From Chitinophagales bacterium (GTDB lineage: Bacteria; Bacteroidota; Bacteroidia; Chitinophagales; UBA2359), in the NCBI GenBank assembly GCA_041392475.1, contig JAWKLZ010000001.1, forward strand, positions 930,001 to 994,000: a stretch of DNA of 64,000 bases, read 5' to 3'. Shown here one piece after another: positions 54,529 through 63,379 of this stretch. Both the position numbers and the translations under genes were made by a program. Each line of letters starts with the position of its first letter. Within the stretch, counting starts at the first letter, position 1. The notes beneath the pieces were generated by a model that saw nothing but the letters and a program-made list of their open reading frames with translations, had not been told where the DNA came from and did no database searches.

Positions 54529-55818
54529 ATGAGTATTATTACGGATATTACAGCAAGGCAGATTCTCGATTCAAGGGGAAATCCAACTGTCGAAGTAGAA
54601 GTACAAACAGAAAACGGTGCGATTGGACGTGCAGCAGTGCCTTCAGGAGCTTCAACAGGCAAACACGAAGCAGTTGAACTTCGGGATGGTGTGAGTGATT
54701 ATTATATGGGCAAAAGTGTATTGAATGCCGTAGAAAATGTGATGACTACTATTTTCAATGAGTTAGAAGGAGTCAGCGTTTTCGAGCAAGCGGCAATTGA
54801 TTATCTGATGATTGAACTGGATGGCACACCTAACAAAAGCAACTTGGGTGCAAATGCTATTTTGGGTGTTTCACTTGCAGTAGCGCAGGCTGCTGCTGCT
54901 GAAATGGAGCAACCTTTGTTCAAATACCTCGGTGGTGTGAATGCCCATACCCTTCCTATTCCGATGATGAACATCATCAACGGTGGTTCTCATGCCGACA
55001 ATAGCGTGGACTTTCAAGAGTTTATGATTGTTCCTGTTGGTGCAGAGCGTTTTTCGGATGCTTTGAGAATGGGTGCGGAAATATTTCACAACCTCAAAAA
55101 AGTATTGCAGAAAAAAGGGTTTTCTACCAATGTTGGAGACGAAGGTGGATTTGCACCAAATTTGGGTTCTAATGAGGAGGCAATTCAGGTGATTTTGCAG
55201 GCCATCGAAAAAGCCAATTACCGACCAGGTGAGGATGTGATGTTGGCCATGGATGTAGCTTCTTCTGAGTTTTACTTGGGTGAGGAAGGTTTGTATCATT
55301 TCCACAAATCAAGTGGTGACAAACTGACTTCCAGCGAGATGGCTCAATTTTATGTAGATTTGGCTAAAAAATATCCCATTATTTCGATTGAAGACGGTAT
55401 GGACGAGGACGATTGGGATGGCTGGAAAACTTTGACCAACTTGATTGGTGATAGCGTTCAATTGGTGGGTGATGATTTGTTTGTGACCAATGTCAACCGC
55501 CTTCAAACGGGTATTGACCAAGAGATTGCCAATGCTATTTTAATCAAAGTGAACCAAATTGGCTCTTTGACCGAAACCATCAACTGTGTGCAATTGGCGG
55601 GAAGAAATGGCTACAATAGCGTGATGAGTCACCGTTCGGGTGAAACCGAAGATGTGACGATTGCAGATTTGGCAGTGGCTTTGAATACAGGGCAAATCAA
55701 AACGGGTTCACTTTCTCGTTCTGATAGAATCGCTAAATACAATCAGTTGTTGCGTATTGAAGAACAATTGGGTGACTGGGCGTACTATCCTGGAAAGGAG
55801 TATAAATTTGTGCGTTAA
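54529..55818 (+). CDS. eno: enolase
   Basis: 429 residues, the normal length. It converts 2-phosphoglycerate to phosphoenolpyruvate in glycolysis with Mg2+. Features: ITARQILDSRGNPTVEVEV, SGASTGKHEAVELRD, the Ser/Gly loop, GDEGGFAPNL, SIEDGMDEDDWDGW (metal-binding Asp/Glu), IKVNQIGSLTET (catalytic Lys) and SHRSGETEDVTIADL. The start ATG 54529 is clear. It stands divergently from the transporter gene with a 281-base gap, and has its own terminator. Confidence 0.97.
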   Translation: MSIITDITARQILDSRGNPTVEVEVQTENGAIGRAAVPSGASTGKHEAVELRDGVSDYYMGKSVLNAVENVMTTIFNELEGVSVFEQAAIDYLMIELDGTPNKSNLGANAILGVSLAVAQAAAAEMEQPLFKYLGGVNAHTLPIPMMNIINGGSHADNSVDFQEFMIVPVGAERFSDALRMGAEIFHNLKKVLQKKGFSTNVGDEGGFAPNLGSNEEAIQVILQAIEKANYRPGEDVMLAMDVASSEFYLGEEGLYHFHKSSGDKLTSSEMAQFYVDLAKKYPIISIEDGMDEDDWDGWKTLTNLIGDSVQLVGDDLFVTNVNRLQTGIDQEIANAILIKVNQIGSLTETINCVQLAGRNGYNSVMSHRSGETEDVTIADLAVALNTGQIKTGSLSRSDRIAKYNQLLRIEEQLGDWAYYPGKEYKFVR

Positions 55819-55874
55819 TTAGTTGCAATAAACTCGCCAACGTTTCTCAAACTTGGCAAATTTTTCAATTCCTA

Positions 55875-55918
55875 AAAAGGTGTTATTCTCCAAAAAAATT
55901 AAGAGAATGACACCTTTT
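55875..55918 (+). terminator. terminator of eno
   Basis: 16-base stem with one mismatch (aaaaggtgttattctc 55875-55890 / 55903-55918), A-rich loop of 12, then a T-rich run. Confidence 0.8.
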
Positions 55919-56046
55919 ATATTTTTCGTATTATCTTTACAATAAAGAGATTATATGAATGATATAAAAAATAAAACTAATCAAGTGGTTATGATACTAT
56001 TTGCAAGTTTTTTCCGAAATAACAATACAAATAAAAGGAATCCTCC

Positions 56047-56054
56047 TATTTTTG
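56047..56054 (+). promoter_or_regulatory. candidate -7 element
   Basis: TATTTTTG fits TAnnTTTG, 41 bases before the start at 56096. No convincing -33. Confidence 0.35.
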
Positions 56055-56095
56055 TAGCTTTTATATTTTAATCCTTCACTATAAAACCTCCTGTA

Positions 56096-57052
56096 ATGAA
56101 AAAACATTTTTATTCTGTATGCGTTTTTGTAATTTTTATTTTGTCTTCCGCTTCGTTCAATTCACTAATAGCCCAAGCTTCTTACACCAAAAAAGTAAAT
56201 GTCATCGTGACCGACGAAATGAACGGCATTTCTACGGTCATTGACACTCTTCTATCAAGTCAATCTGCTGCCCAACAATTTTTAAGATTGAGAGGCTATG
56301 ACGATGCGGGTATCAACCGTGCGGCAAGTGCGAGCAAAGGACAGCGAAAAATCAGTGTTCGTACCAAAGAAATTTTGGAGTCTGAGTATTACAATGTCGA
56401 AACAGGGGAAATCAACTTGGATAAATACTTCAAAATTCCTGCGGGAGCTACGGTCAAAGAAGTGGACGGGGTGAGAGAAATTGAGTGGGTCGAAACGGAT
56501 GGAAAAGGGAATATGACTTTGCGTTCGGCTACGGTGAACATTGCAGAAAGCAAACGGCTTCCTCAAAATACGACAACCTATGAAGTAGAAGTTCCTGACC
56601 AACAAATAAACTCAAGCTCACCTACCCCTGAAAGTTTTGAATATCTGGAAGATATGAGCAATGTAGAAGAAAATCGCTCTATCAAAGCCTATCCAAAATT
56701 CACTGTCACGGTAGCAACTACTGATATTTTTGACCTCAATACGCTGGATGAAAAAGCAGCTTGGCTGCAAATGGCAAGTGGCTTGAATGTAGAAAATTTT
56801 ATGGTGACACCTGACTACCATAAGGGAGAATTTTTATTTGCATTTGACTTGGCAGAAGTTGCAGAAGATACCAAACTGGAAATTTTTGACATCGTTGGTT
56901 TTCCTGTTTACACCGAAGATTTGTCGAATCTTTCGGGCTCTTATTCCAAATTTCTACCCGACTTTAATCTTTACAAACGGGGTACTTATTTGGTGATGAT
57001 TAGCCAAAAAAGTACCAGTCAAAAGTTTACGCAGAAGGTGATTATTGAGTAA
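56096..57052 (+). CDS. secreted protein with T9SS sorting domain
   Basis: 318 residues. Signal peptide (MKKHFYSVCVFVIFILSSAS, cut after LIAQA), an unrecognised middle with YTKKVNVIVTDEMNGISTVI near the N-terminus, a Ser/Pro linker near 175-200, and a C-terminal domain with LEIFDIVGFPVYTEDL, YKRGTYLVMI and FTQKVIIE, a type A-like sorting signal. Between them, LAEVAEDTKLEIFDIVG looks like the first strands of that domain. Function unknown. Followed by a strong two-way terminator. Confidence 0.75.
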   Translation: MKKHFYSVCVFVIFILSSASFNSLIAQASYTKKVNVIVTDEMNGISTVIDTLLSSQSAAQQFLRLRGYDDAGINRAASASKGQRKISVRTKEILESEYYNVETGEINLDKYFKIPAGATVKEVDGVREIEWVETDGKGNMTLRSATVNIAESKRLPQNTTTYEVEVPDQQINSSSPTPESFEYLEDMSNVEENRSIKAYPKFTVTVATTDIFDLNTLDEKAAWLQMASGLNVENFMVTPDYHKGEFLFAFDLAEVAEDTKLEIFDIVGFPVYTEDLSNLSGSYSKFLPDFNLYKRGTYLVMISQKSTSQKFTQKVIIE

Positions 57053-57084
57053 GTTAAGACACGAGACGTAATAAACTTAAAAAC

Positions 57085-57116
57085 AAAAAAGCGACTCTAT
57101 TCGGAGTCGCTTTTTT
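57085..57116. terminator. strong bidirectional intrinsic terminator
   Basis: Stem gcgactc/gagtcgc (57091-57097, 57104-57110) with six A before and six T after, so U-rich on both strands. It lies between the convergent genes ending at 57052 and 57271. Confidence 0.92.
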
Positions 57117-57154
57117 GTTTGGGGTTCTTTGAAGATTTTTGTGGAATCGGTAAA

Positions 57155-57232
57155 GACTTCGGCAGTTTCGTAAAAAATTAATCTTCAACAAAATACCTTG
57201 GTATTCCTTTCAAAGGATAAACTACCGAAGTC
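57155..57232. repeat. dispersed palindromic repeat, copy 3
   Basis: Arms gacttcggcagttt (57155-57168) and aaactaccgaagtc (57219-57232), one mismatch, around 50 bases. The right part (attcctttcaaagg.taaactacc) is nearly the same as copy 1 at 11138. It sits in a convergent gap that already holds a strong terminator, so ending transcription cannot be its only reason to be there. Confidence 0.75.
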
Positions 57233-57270
57233 ATATTTAACAGATTTTGTCAAAGAATCTTTTGTTTTTA

Positions 57271-57858
57271 TCACCAAGGTCTTTCCATCTCGATTTTGCA
57301 CATACAACCCCAATCATCGCAAACTTCATTTACACAGGTCAAGGGCCTTCTACTCGCTGTATTATCACCCAAGGTATATTCAATCACATCCGAAGACAAT
57401 TTAACCACTTTGGCATCTCCTACCTGTAAGCCTTTTTGGTTCGTTGTTTGAGGATTTACCAGTTCAAAAACGGTCATTTGTCTATCAGCAAATGGCATTT
57501 TCCTCAAAGCACCATAGGCTCTACTTGAAGGATTCGAAGAATCATTGTCCGCTAATGTACCCAAAACGCCAACAGCAGTATTTTGAGGATCAGCAGCATT
57601 TGTTTTTACATAGCGCATAAGTCCCACTTCAATTTCATTGGGTAAATTGCCATTATCTTCTACCACAATTTGTATGCTGTACTTTGCGCCTTTTTCGGGC
57701 AGTACTTCAACAATTCTGCCCACCGCTTTGATGATTTTGACGGATTGTACATCATCACTGCTGCTATTTACATTAGCTGCAAGGATGGATTCACTTTGAA
57801 AAACAAATAATATGCTTAAACAAACTAAAAAAACAAAGAATTTTTGAAAAATTTTCAT
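57271..57858 (-). CDS. exported protein of unknown function, Cys-rich end
   Basis: 195 residues. Signal peptide (MKIFQKFFVFLVCLSILFVF, cut near LAA). The mature part is beta-rich with an OB-like run (IKAVGRIVEVLPEKGAKYSI, QIVVEDNGNLPNEIEVG) and ends in CVNEVCDDWGCMCKIE, four Cys within 14 residues that could form disulfides or bind metal. No sorting domain or lipobox, so it is periplasmic or released. I do not recognise a family. Confidence 0.65.
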   Translation of the reverse strand: MKIFQKFFVFLVCLSILFVFQSESILAANVNSSSDDVQSVKIIKAVGRIVEVLPEKGAKYSIQIVVEDNGNLPNEIEVGLMRYVKTNAADPQNTAVGVLGTLADNDSSNPSSRAYGALRKMPFADRQMTVFELVNPQTTNQKGLQVGDAKVVKLSSDVIEYTLGDNTASRRPLTCVNEVCDDWGCMCKIEMERPW

Positions 57859-58127
57859 TTCTTGAAGGTTTTAAATGGTAATAAAAAATTGAGTGAAAAG
57901 GTTATTTATTGTCTTTTTAACACCCACAAAGATAAGGCAACCCAAAACCTTCAACGAACCAAAAACTTTCGTTTATTAATACTCAAATCACCTCAATACT
58001 TCAATAAACAGATGCTAACCAATGCGATAAATGAACTTCAGTTTGAATTTCAAAAGGAATTGTAGTCATTTTCGATTCAAATTTCCGATGTTCTTTCCTA
58101 TTTCCCTTTTTTAATGAGAAATTTGCA

Positions 58128-58187
58128 CGCTTGATAGTGACTGAAAAATGGTTGTTTTGCAGTCATCATCAAGCGTATTTTTTTCTT
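58128..58187 (+). terminator. terminator-like hairpin just upstream of the TolB-like gene
   Basis: 16-base stem with one mismatch (cgcttgatagtgactg 58128-58143 / 58160-58175), loop of 16, followed by tatttttttctt. It has all marks of an intrinsic terminator on the plus strand but ends only about 20-30 bases before the ATG at 58207 and has no plus-strand gene before it. It may work as an attenuator in the leader. Confidence 0.7.
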
Positions 58188-58206
58188 ATTAAAAAATAAA
58201 CACAAG

Positions 58207-59256
58207 ATGAAGTCAATACATCTTTTAGGAATTCTGATTCTATCAATTTGTTTTTTAACTGCTTGTGGCAATAAAAATGGACAAACTCCTTCTGCCGACA
58301 TGGGGAAAGATTCTCTCAGTATGGTGAAGGAGATTGCATTGAGAAATGAGGTCAGCAGCCGAGCATTGAAGGACAGAATTGCAGATTTTAAGCTACTTTG
58401 CAGTATTCAAAAAAAGGGAAAATACAACATACATATCCTCAATGGAGATGGAACAAATTTGCAGCAAATAACCGACGACAAAGGCAATGACTTGCTGCCC
58501 AAATGGTTGCCCGATGCTACGGGTTTTGTTTTTGAATCTGACCGCAATGGAAAACCGCATACCTACTTTTTTTCGCTTGAAGATTCGCTCTACAAGCAGG
58601 TCAGTCGCTTTGACTTCAAAGAGCGTTCACCCAGTGCTTCAAAAGATAATGAAATCTTATTTACCAGCGACAAGGATAAGGCACAACACATTTACAGAAT
58701 GGATAGAAATGGGGACAATCTGCAAAAACTTACGGCTACGACCTACAATGATGCCTATCCTGTTTGGTCGCCCGATGCCCTTTCATTTGCTTTCCATTCT
58801 TTTAGACACGACAACCAATCCGAAATTTTTGTGGCAGATAGAAGTGGCAGCAACTTAGTACGCATTACCGACAACAATGCACTTGATTTCACACCCGATT
58901 GGTCGCCTGATGGCAAAGAATTGGTATTTGTGTCCAACAGAACAGGCAATTATGATATTTTTAGAGTAAAAGCAAATGGAGAAGGAGAACCTGTCAACAT
59001 CACCAATACACCCGATATCAATGAAATGATGCCTACTTGGTCCCCTGATGGCGCATACATTGCTTATGTAGCATCTACGCTCAACGAGAGTCATGTGTAT
59101 GTCATGACTGCTGACGGTGCGGTTTCGGCAAGGATTACCCCCAACAATATGGTAGCTACTATGCCCAATTGGAGACCGCCTACCGAAATGGAAAAAGCTA
59201 TGGACGCAGACAAACCTTCTACAACACAAAAAGTGGAGGTGCGAATTGGTGATTGA
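58207..59256 (+). CDS. TolB-like beta-propeller lipoprotein
   Basis: 349 residues. Lipoprotein signal with LTACGNK (lipid Cys about residue 20). A helical linker (25-60) leads into WD40-like/PD40 blades: LLPKWLPDATGFVFESDRNG, YPVWSPDALSFAFHSFRHDN, FTPDWSPDGKELVFVSNRTG, MPTWSPDGAYIAYVAS, MPNWRP. This six-blade fold is that of TolB, which joins the Tol-Pal envelope system, but lone lipid-anchored propellers of this kind are common in Bacteroidota and their partners are unknown. No tol genes nearby. A terminator-like hairpin lies in its leader. Confidence 0.82.
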   Translation: MKSIHLLGILILSICFLTACGNKNGQTPSADMGKDSLSMVKEIALRNEVSSRALKDRIADFKLLCSIQKKGKYNIHILNGDGTNLQQITDDKGNDLLPKWLPDATGFVFESDRNGKPHTYFFSLEDSLYKQVSRFDFKERSPSASKDNEILFTSDKDKAQHIYRMDRNGDNLQKLTATTYNDAYPVWSPDALSFAFHSFRHDNQSEIFVADRSGSNLVRITDNNALDFTPDWSPDGKELVFVSNRTGNYDIFRVKANGEGEPVNITNTPDINEMMPTWSPDGAYIAYVASTLNESHVYVMTADGAVSARITPNNMVATMPNWRPPTEMEKAMDADKPSTTQKVEVRIGD

Positions 59257-59580
59257 TAATCACTCGAACAGTGTCTAACTTACGCCTTATTTCCCCTTGA
59301 GAGGGCTATTTAGGGGAGGAAAATGGAATATTAAAGCAGCAAATCTCTCAAAACGAATCATAAAGTCCTAAATAGAGACTCACCATACCAACACCCTATC
59401 TATTTGAGAGAATCGCTGCGTTGCTGCAGAACTATTAAGAATTTTCTATCCCAGTGTAATAATTCGGGCAATATTGTAACTTTACAGCTACCCTTCAAAG
59501 GACTGATAAATCGTATTATAACCACATTGAATCTTTACCTTTGGACTGCATTTTTTATCAAAACTTAGAAGAAATTTAAA
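59257..59580 (+). promoter_or_regulatory. intergenic region with a candidate promoter at 59536
   Basis: A 324-base gap. The only signal I trust somewhat is TACCTTTG at 59536-59543, matching TAnnTTTG and 37 bases before the start at 59581; its -33 is poor. A weak inverted repeat (ctctcaaa/tttgagag near 59346 and 59406) is also present. Confidence 0.4.
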
Positions 59581-61326
59581 ATGAAAAAAATTGTACTGTT
59601 TTTAAGCCTGTTTACTTTCTATTACGGGTATTCTCAAAGCTTGCCGATTAATTTTGAAGGCGCTGTAACTACCTCCGACTTTGTTGATTTTGATGGAGGA
59701 ACAGCAACTGTGATTGCCAATCCTGTAGTAGAAGGAATCAACACCAGCACTACCGTAGCCCGTATTATTAGAGATGGTGGAGCTGTTTTTGCGGGCAGTA
59801 AAATTTTGCTATCCTCCAATTTAGATTTCTCTACACTGACAAAAATTTCCATGAAAGTATATACGACTGCTCCTGTGGGAACAGTTGTCAAATTCAAGCT
59901 CGAAGGAGAAGGTCCCTCGGTAGATAATGTGGATGCCTTCACAACTACTTCTGGTGAGTGGGAAACCTTAGAGTGGATTTTTGCGGGTACACCAAATAAC
60001 CTGAACGAAATCGTATTCATGTTCGATTTTGGCAATATAGGAGATGGATCTGCCGCTTCTACCTTCTATTTTGACGATATTGAGCAAATTGCAGGCCCTC
60101 CCGCTCCAAGACCTACCTCCTTACCTATCGATTTTGAAACAGGAGTCGTGACCAGCGACTTTCTTGATTTTTCGGGAGCAAAGGCAACGGTGATACCAAA
60201 CCCTCAAATGAATGGCATCAATACCAGCAATACGGTTTGTGAAGTCGTGCGAAACGGAGGTGAGTTTTGGGGCGGAAGTAAAATATTGTTATCCGACAAC
60301 TTGGATTTTTCTACTATGTGGCATATTTCCATGAAGGTATATACAGAAGCTCCAGCGGGTACACGGATCAAATTGGAATTGGAGGGTTCTAGTGGCTTGT
60401 ACAATTTAGATTATGTCACTACGGTATCGGGAGAATGGGAGACCGCCAGTTGGAACTTTGACAATCAGTCCAATGCTTTCAACAAAATAAACTTTATATT
60501 CGATTTTGGCAATGTAGGAGATGGATCTGCCACTTCTACCTTCCTATTCGATGATGTCGAACAGTTCGTGGGGCCCTCATTGCCTAATCCTTTACCAACT
60601 ACCTTGCCCATCGACTTTGAAGCGAGCGTTGTTAGCTCTGACTTTGTAAACGTATTTGGTGCAATAACAAGCGTAGTTCCCAATCCTAAAATAGACGAAA
60701 TCAACCCCAGTACTACTGTTGGTCAGTTTGTTAGGAGTGGTGGAGCACCTTGGGCGCAGAGCAAAATTGTATTGACAGACTTCATGGACTATACCACCCT
60801 TAGTGCCCTCTCGATGAAAGTCTATACAGATGCACCCGTAGGAACTTTATTGAAGTTTAAAGTTGAAAGTACCGAATCGGGAGCTGCGAATGAAAAAAAT
60901 GTCTTTACCACTGTGTCGGGTGCATGGGAAACCTATTATTGGGATTTTGCGGGAGATCCACCAGTCTACAATGTGTTGACGTTCATGTTGGGTTATGCTA
61001 CCCTCAATGATGCTTCCCCTAATGCTACTTTCCTGTTTGATGACATTGTACAAACAAGTCCAGAAGCCGTAAGTATTGATCCATTATCGAACATAGAAGG
61101 AGTACACTGCTTCCCAAACCCTGTAAAAGATCACCTGACCATAACTTCCGAAAACCACACTATTGAAACCATCACTATTTTTGATACCCTTGGGAAGGAG
61201 ATTTTGGTTTTGCACCCAAACAGTAGTAAGGCAAGTCTTAAAGTAGCTGATTTTGATAGCGGAGTTTATATCGCAAAAATTTCGACTCGTACAGGGGTGG
61301 TTAGTATGAAATTAATAATCGAATAG
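59581..61326 (+). CDS. secreted three-repeat protein with T9SS domain
   Basis: 581 residues. Signal peptide (MKKIVLFLSLFTFYYGYS), three repeats of about 157 residues (about 20-175, 178-333, 340-495), and a type A sorting domain (about 505-581, VHCFPNPVKDHLTI, IFDTLGKEIL, FDSGVYIAKIST, MKLIIE). Each repeat reads LPI(N/D)FE...V.(T/S)SDF..F.G...TV(I/V)..NP, G(S/A).(K)I(L/V)L, (I/L)SMKVYT.APVGT..KFK.E, TTVSGEWET..W.F and FDDIEQ. They look like carbohydrate-binding beta-sandwiches often found beside glycoside hydrolases in this phylum. No enzyme domain; role probably binding. Confidence 0.8.
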   Translation: MKKIVLFLSLFTFYYGYSQSLPINFEGAVTTSDFVDFDGGTATVIANPVVEGINTSTTVARIIRDGGAVFAGSKILLSSNLDFSTLTKISMKVYTTAPVGTVVKFKLEGEGPSVDNVDAFTTTSGEWETLEWIFAGTPNNLNEIVFMFDFGNIGDGSAASTFYFDDIEQIAGPPAPRPTSLPIDFETGVVTSDFLDFSGAKATVIPNPQMNGINTSNTVCEVVRNGGEFWGGSKILLSDNLDFSTMWHISMKVYTEAPAGTRIKLELEGSSGLYNLDYVTTVSGEWETASWNFDNQSNAFNKINFIFDFGNVGDGSATSTFLFDDVEQFVGPSLPNPLPTTLPIDFEASVVSSDFVNVFGAITSVVPNPKIDEINPSTTVGQFVRSGGAPWAQSKIVLTDFMDYTTLSALSMKVYTDAPVGTLLKFKVESTESGAANEKNVFTTVSGAWETYYWDFAGDPPVYNVLTFMLGYATLNDASPNATFLFDDIVQTSPEAVSIDPLSNIEGVHCFPNPVKDHLTITSENHTIETITIFDTLGKEILVLHPNSSKASLKVADFDSGVYIAKISTRTGVVSMKLIIE

Positions 61327-61351
61327 AAATTTCTTAAAGTTTCTATTCGAT
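61318..61351 (+). terminator. hairpin spanning the stop codon
   Basis: Perfect 12-base arms atcgaatagaaa (61318-61329) and its complement (61340-61351), loop of 10. The TAG stop (61324-61326) lies inside the stem. No T run follows. Confidence 0.55.
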
Positions 61352-61595
61352 GGTACTATTCAAATGAGGCTTTCTTTGTTTTTCATCAAAAAACCCACTA
61401 CATTAGAGGAAAATTAAGATTTGTTAATATTGAACTAATTTTTGTCATTGGATGTTTTCAAGACAGAAAGTGTAGATACCTTTCCCTTTTTTTTCTTAAT
61501 TTCTGATAAATGAGTTGATACCAATTCATTTAACATTAGTTTTTTGAATTTGAAGTTTCACTAACTGTCTTTTCACCAATACAAAAACCATATAC

Positions 61596-62264
61596 ATGAG
61601 TTTCATATCCTTTTTACCTACTTACCTCAAACACAAAATCGGCGGCTTGTTTCCTGAAAACAACAACGAAAACCGCAAAGAACGGGCAAACGAAGTGGTG
61701 AATAATCACATTCTTTGGTCCATGGGTGCGGGTGCTATCCCCTTCCCTATCGTAGATGTAGGCGTTTTGACCTTGGTGCAATTGGCCATGATGAAACAGC
61801 TTTGCCGTACTTATGATGTGGACTATTCTCGCAGAGTGAGCAAAAGTCTCATCACGGCTTTGGTCGGCAATACCTTGGTGCGTGTGGGCGCAATTGCCAC
61901 GAAGTTAGTGCCAGGATATGGCTATGTAGTCGGCAGTATTTCTTTGGCAATCTTGTCGGGTGCTTCTACTTATGCTTTAGGGCAAGTGTTTGTGAACCAT
62001 CTCGAAGGCGGCAACGACCTCCTCAATTTTGATGTGGACAAAGCCAAGGAAATGTATGAGCGTGAATTTGAGCGTGGAAAGGAATATGCGGGTAAACTCA
62101 AAAAACAATACGACGAAGACCCAAAACCTGTCGAAATTGACCCTGCTCCCGAAGAAAAAGACATTTTTGAAACACTTCACCGCCTTCACGAATTGACCGA
62201 AAAAGGCATCCTCACAGAAGAGGAATTTCTCCGCAAAAAGGCAGAACTGCTAACAAAGCTTTAG
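61596..62264 (+). CDS. DUF697-like protein with SHOCT domain
   Basis: 222 residues. The first 150 contain two amphipathic or hydrophobic helical pairs (ILWSMGAGAIPFPIVDVGVL, RVGAIATKLVPGYGYVVGSI, ILSGASTYALGQVF) with the GAIPFPIVD and SLITALVGN pattern of DUF697-like (YcjF/GTPase-linked) proteins. A Lys/Glu linker follows, then a C-terminal SHOCT motif (ETLHRLHELTEKGILTEEEF, then KKAELL). Probably associated with the inner membrane. The SHOCT end usually mediates oligomer or lipid contacts. Single gene with a strong terminator. Confidence 0.75.
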   Translation: MSFISFLPTYLKHKIGGLFPENNNENRKERANEVVNNHILWSMGAGAIPFPIVDVGVLTLVQLAMMKQLCRTYDVDYSRRVSKSLITALVGNTLVRVGAIATKLVPGYGYVVGSISLAILSGASTYALGQVFVNHLEGGNDLLNFDVDKAKEMYEREFERGKEYAGKLKKQYDEDPKPVEIDPAPEEKDIFETLHRLHELTEKGILTEEEFLRKKAELLTKL

Positions 62265-62287
62265 TCTTCATAAAAACTCAAATTTTC

Positions 62288-62322
62288 AAAAGCCCAGAAT
62301 TGATAATCAATTCTGGGCTTTT
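62288..62322 (+). terminator. intrinsic terminator
   Basis: Perfect 16-base stem (aaaagcccagaattga / 62307-62322), 3-base loop, then a T run; 24 bases after the SHOCT gene. Confidence 0.93.
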
Positions 62323-62407
62323 TTCATTTCAATATTATCTTTCTGTAAGCGAAATACTAAAATACTATCAATCAGCTTAAAAAACTACATATTTTGAGTT
62401 ATCAGTA

Positions 62408-62438
62408 TTGTTATTTTGATGTAAATAGCCTATCTTTA
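62408..62438 (+). promoter_or_regulatory. candidate promoter
   Basis: -33 TTG at 62408-62410, 20-base spacer, TATCTTTA at 62431-62438 (one mismatch). Leader of about 32 bases to the ATG at 62476. Confidence 0.5.
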
Positions 62439-62475
62439 TACATGACTTCTTTTTTTTCGCAATAAATGATTCCTT

Positions 62476-63285
62476 ATGAAATATACAATGCTACTTTTCC
62501 TCACCTTTTTTGTAGCGACTACTTTGCTTCAAGCAGATAATTGGGATTTGTTTCCCCCCAATCAGGTGACCTATTTTCATTTCACAGGTGAAAAAATGGA
62601 TGCTATATCGCCTTTTTATGTAGATGCAGTAGAAACCGTAAACGACACTGAATACCAGTACATTCTAAGAGCGTATATGGAAAATATTTCAGGTGGTTGC
62701 TACGAAACATTAACAACCAATGATTTGTGGAACGAAACGAATTACCGTTTTCCGAATGAAGTCATGGTAAAACAAAATGGCTGGTATGGCGAAACGGTTT
62801 TTGAAGTCAATCCTGCAAGTCCTCCTTCAATGATTTTCAACGTATTGGCAAATGTGGGGGATAAATGGCTGATTGAAAGTGAAACCTACCAAGATTTTGA
62901 CCAAATTGAAGTGGAATGTGTCAGTATGGAATCGGAGAACTTTTTGGATGTTGCCGACAATGTAAAAACCTTTCACCTTCAAGCCCTTCAAAATGGTACT
63001 CCTGTCAGTAGCAACTTCAATGACATTGTACTCAAAATCAGCGAACAATATGGTTTGATTTCTGGAATTCCATTGAAGGAATTGCGGCAAAACGCACCTA
63101 CCACACAAATGCAGTTGGTCGGTTTTGAAGATGAAAATGGCGATTTACACGGTCGTACCTTGCAGCACACGCCCTTGCTGCAATCTTCCATTGAAGTCGA
63201 CTTATCCGAACAACCTAACGGCATTTATTTGGTGCAAATTTCGGATGGAAAGAGTTGGTGGACGGAGAAGGTGTTGAAGCATTGA
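62476..63285 (+). CDS. secreted protein with short T9SS-like C-terminal end
   Basis: 269 residues. Signal peptide (MKYTMLLFLTFFVATTLLQA), a beta-rich middle with several Cys and aromatic residues (WDLFPPNQVTYFHFTG, GDKWLIESETY), and an end EVDLSEQPNGIYLVQISDG then WWTEKVLKH, which is the last part of a type A sorting domain; the earlier PNP strand is not evident, so the signal seems shortened. No known enzyme domain. The following gene on the same strand is another exported protein, 94 bases on. Confidence 0.7.
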   Translation: MKYTMLLFLTFFVATTLLQADNWDLFPPNQVTYFHFTGEKMDAISPFYVDAVETVNDTEYQYILRAYMENISGGCYETLTTNDLWNETNYRFPNEVMVKQNGWYGETVFEVNPASPPSMIFNVLANVGDKWLIESETYQDFDQIEVECVSMESENFLDVADNVKTFHLQALQNGTPVSSNFNDIVLKISEQYGLISGIPLKELRQNAPTTQMQLVGFEDENGDLHGRTLQHTPLLQSSIEVDLSEQPNGIYLVQISDGKSWWTEKVLKH

Positions 63286-63379
63286 GGCAAGAGTAGAAAG
63301 ACACCAGGCAAAAGAAATAAACCGTTGTATCTGAGGGGATATTGACAGTTTTCATTCATCTTTTCAAACCGTTTTTATT

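Noticed and set aside
57844..58065. 73-codon plus-strand frame before the TolB-like gene
   Set aside because: It starts inside the antisense 5' end of the 57271 gene and has no recognisable domain. It would place a gene before the hairpin at 58128, but support is too weak.
30907..59518. 15-base match actgataaatcgtat at about 30907 and 59504
   Set aside because: No similarity extends on either side, and one copy lies in a coding frame. A 15-base match is not surprising in 64 kb of AT-rich sequence.
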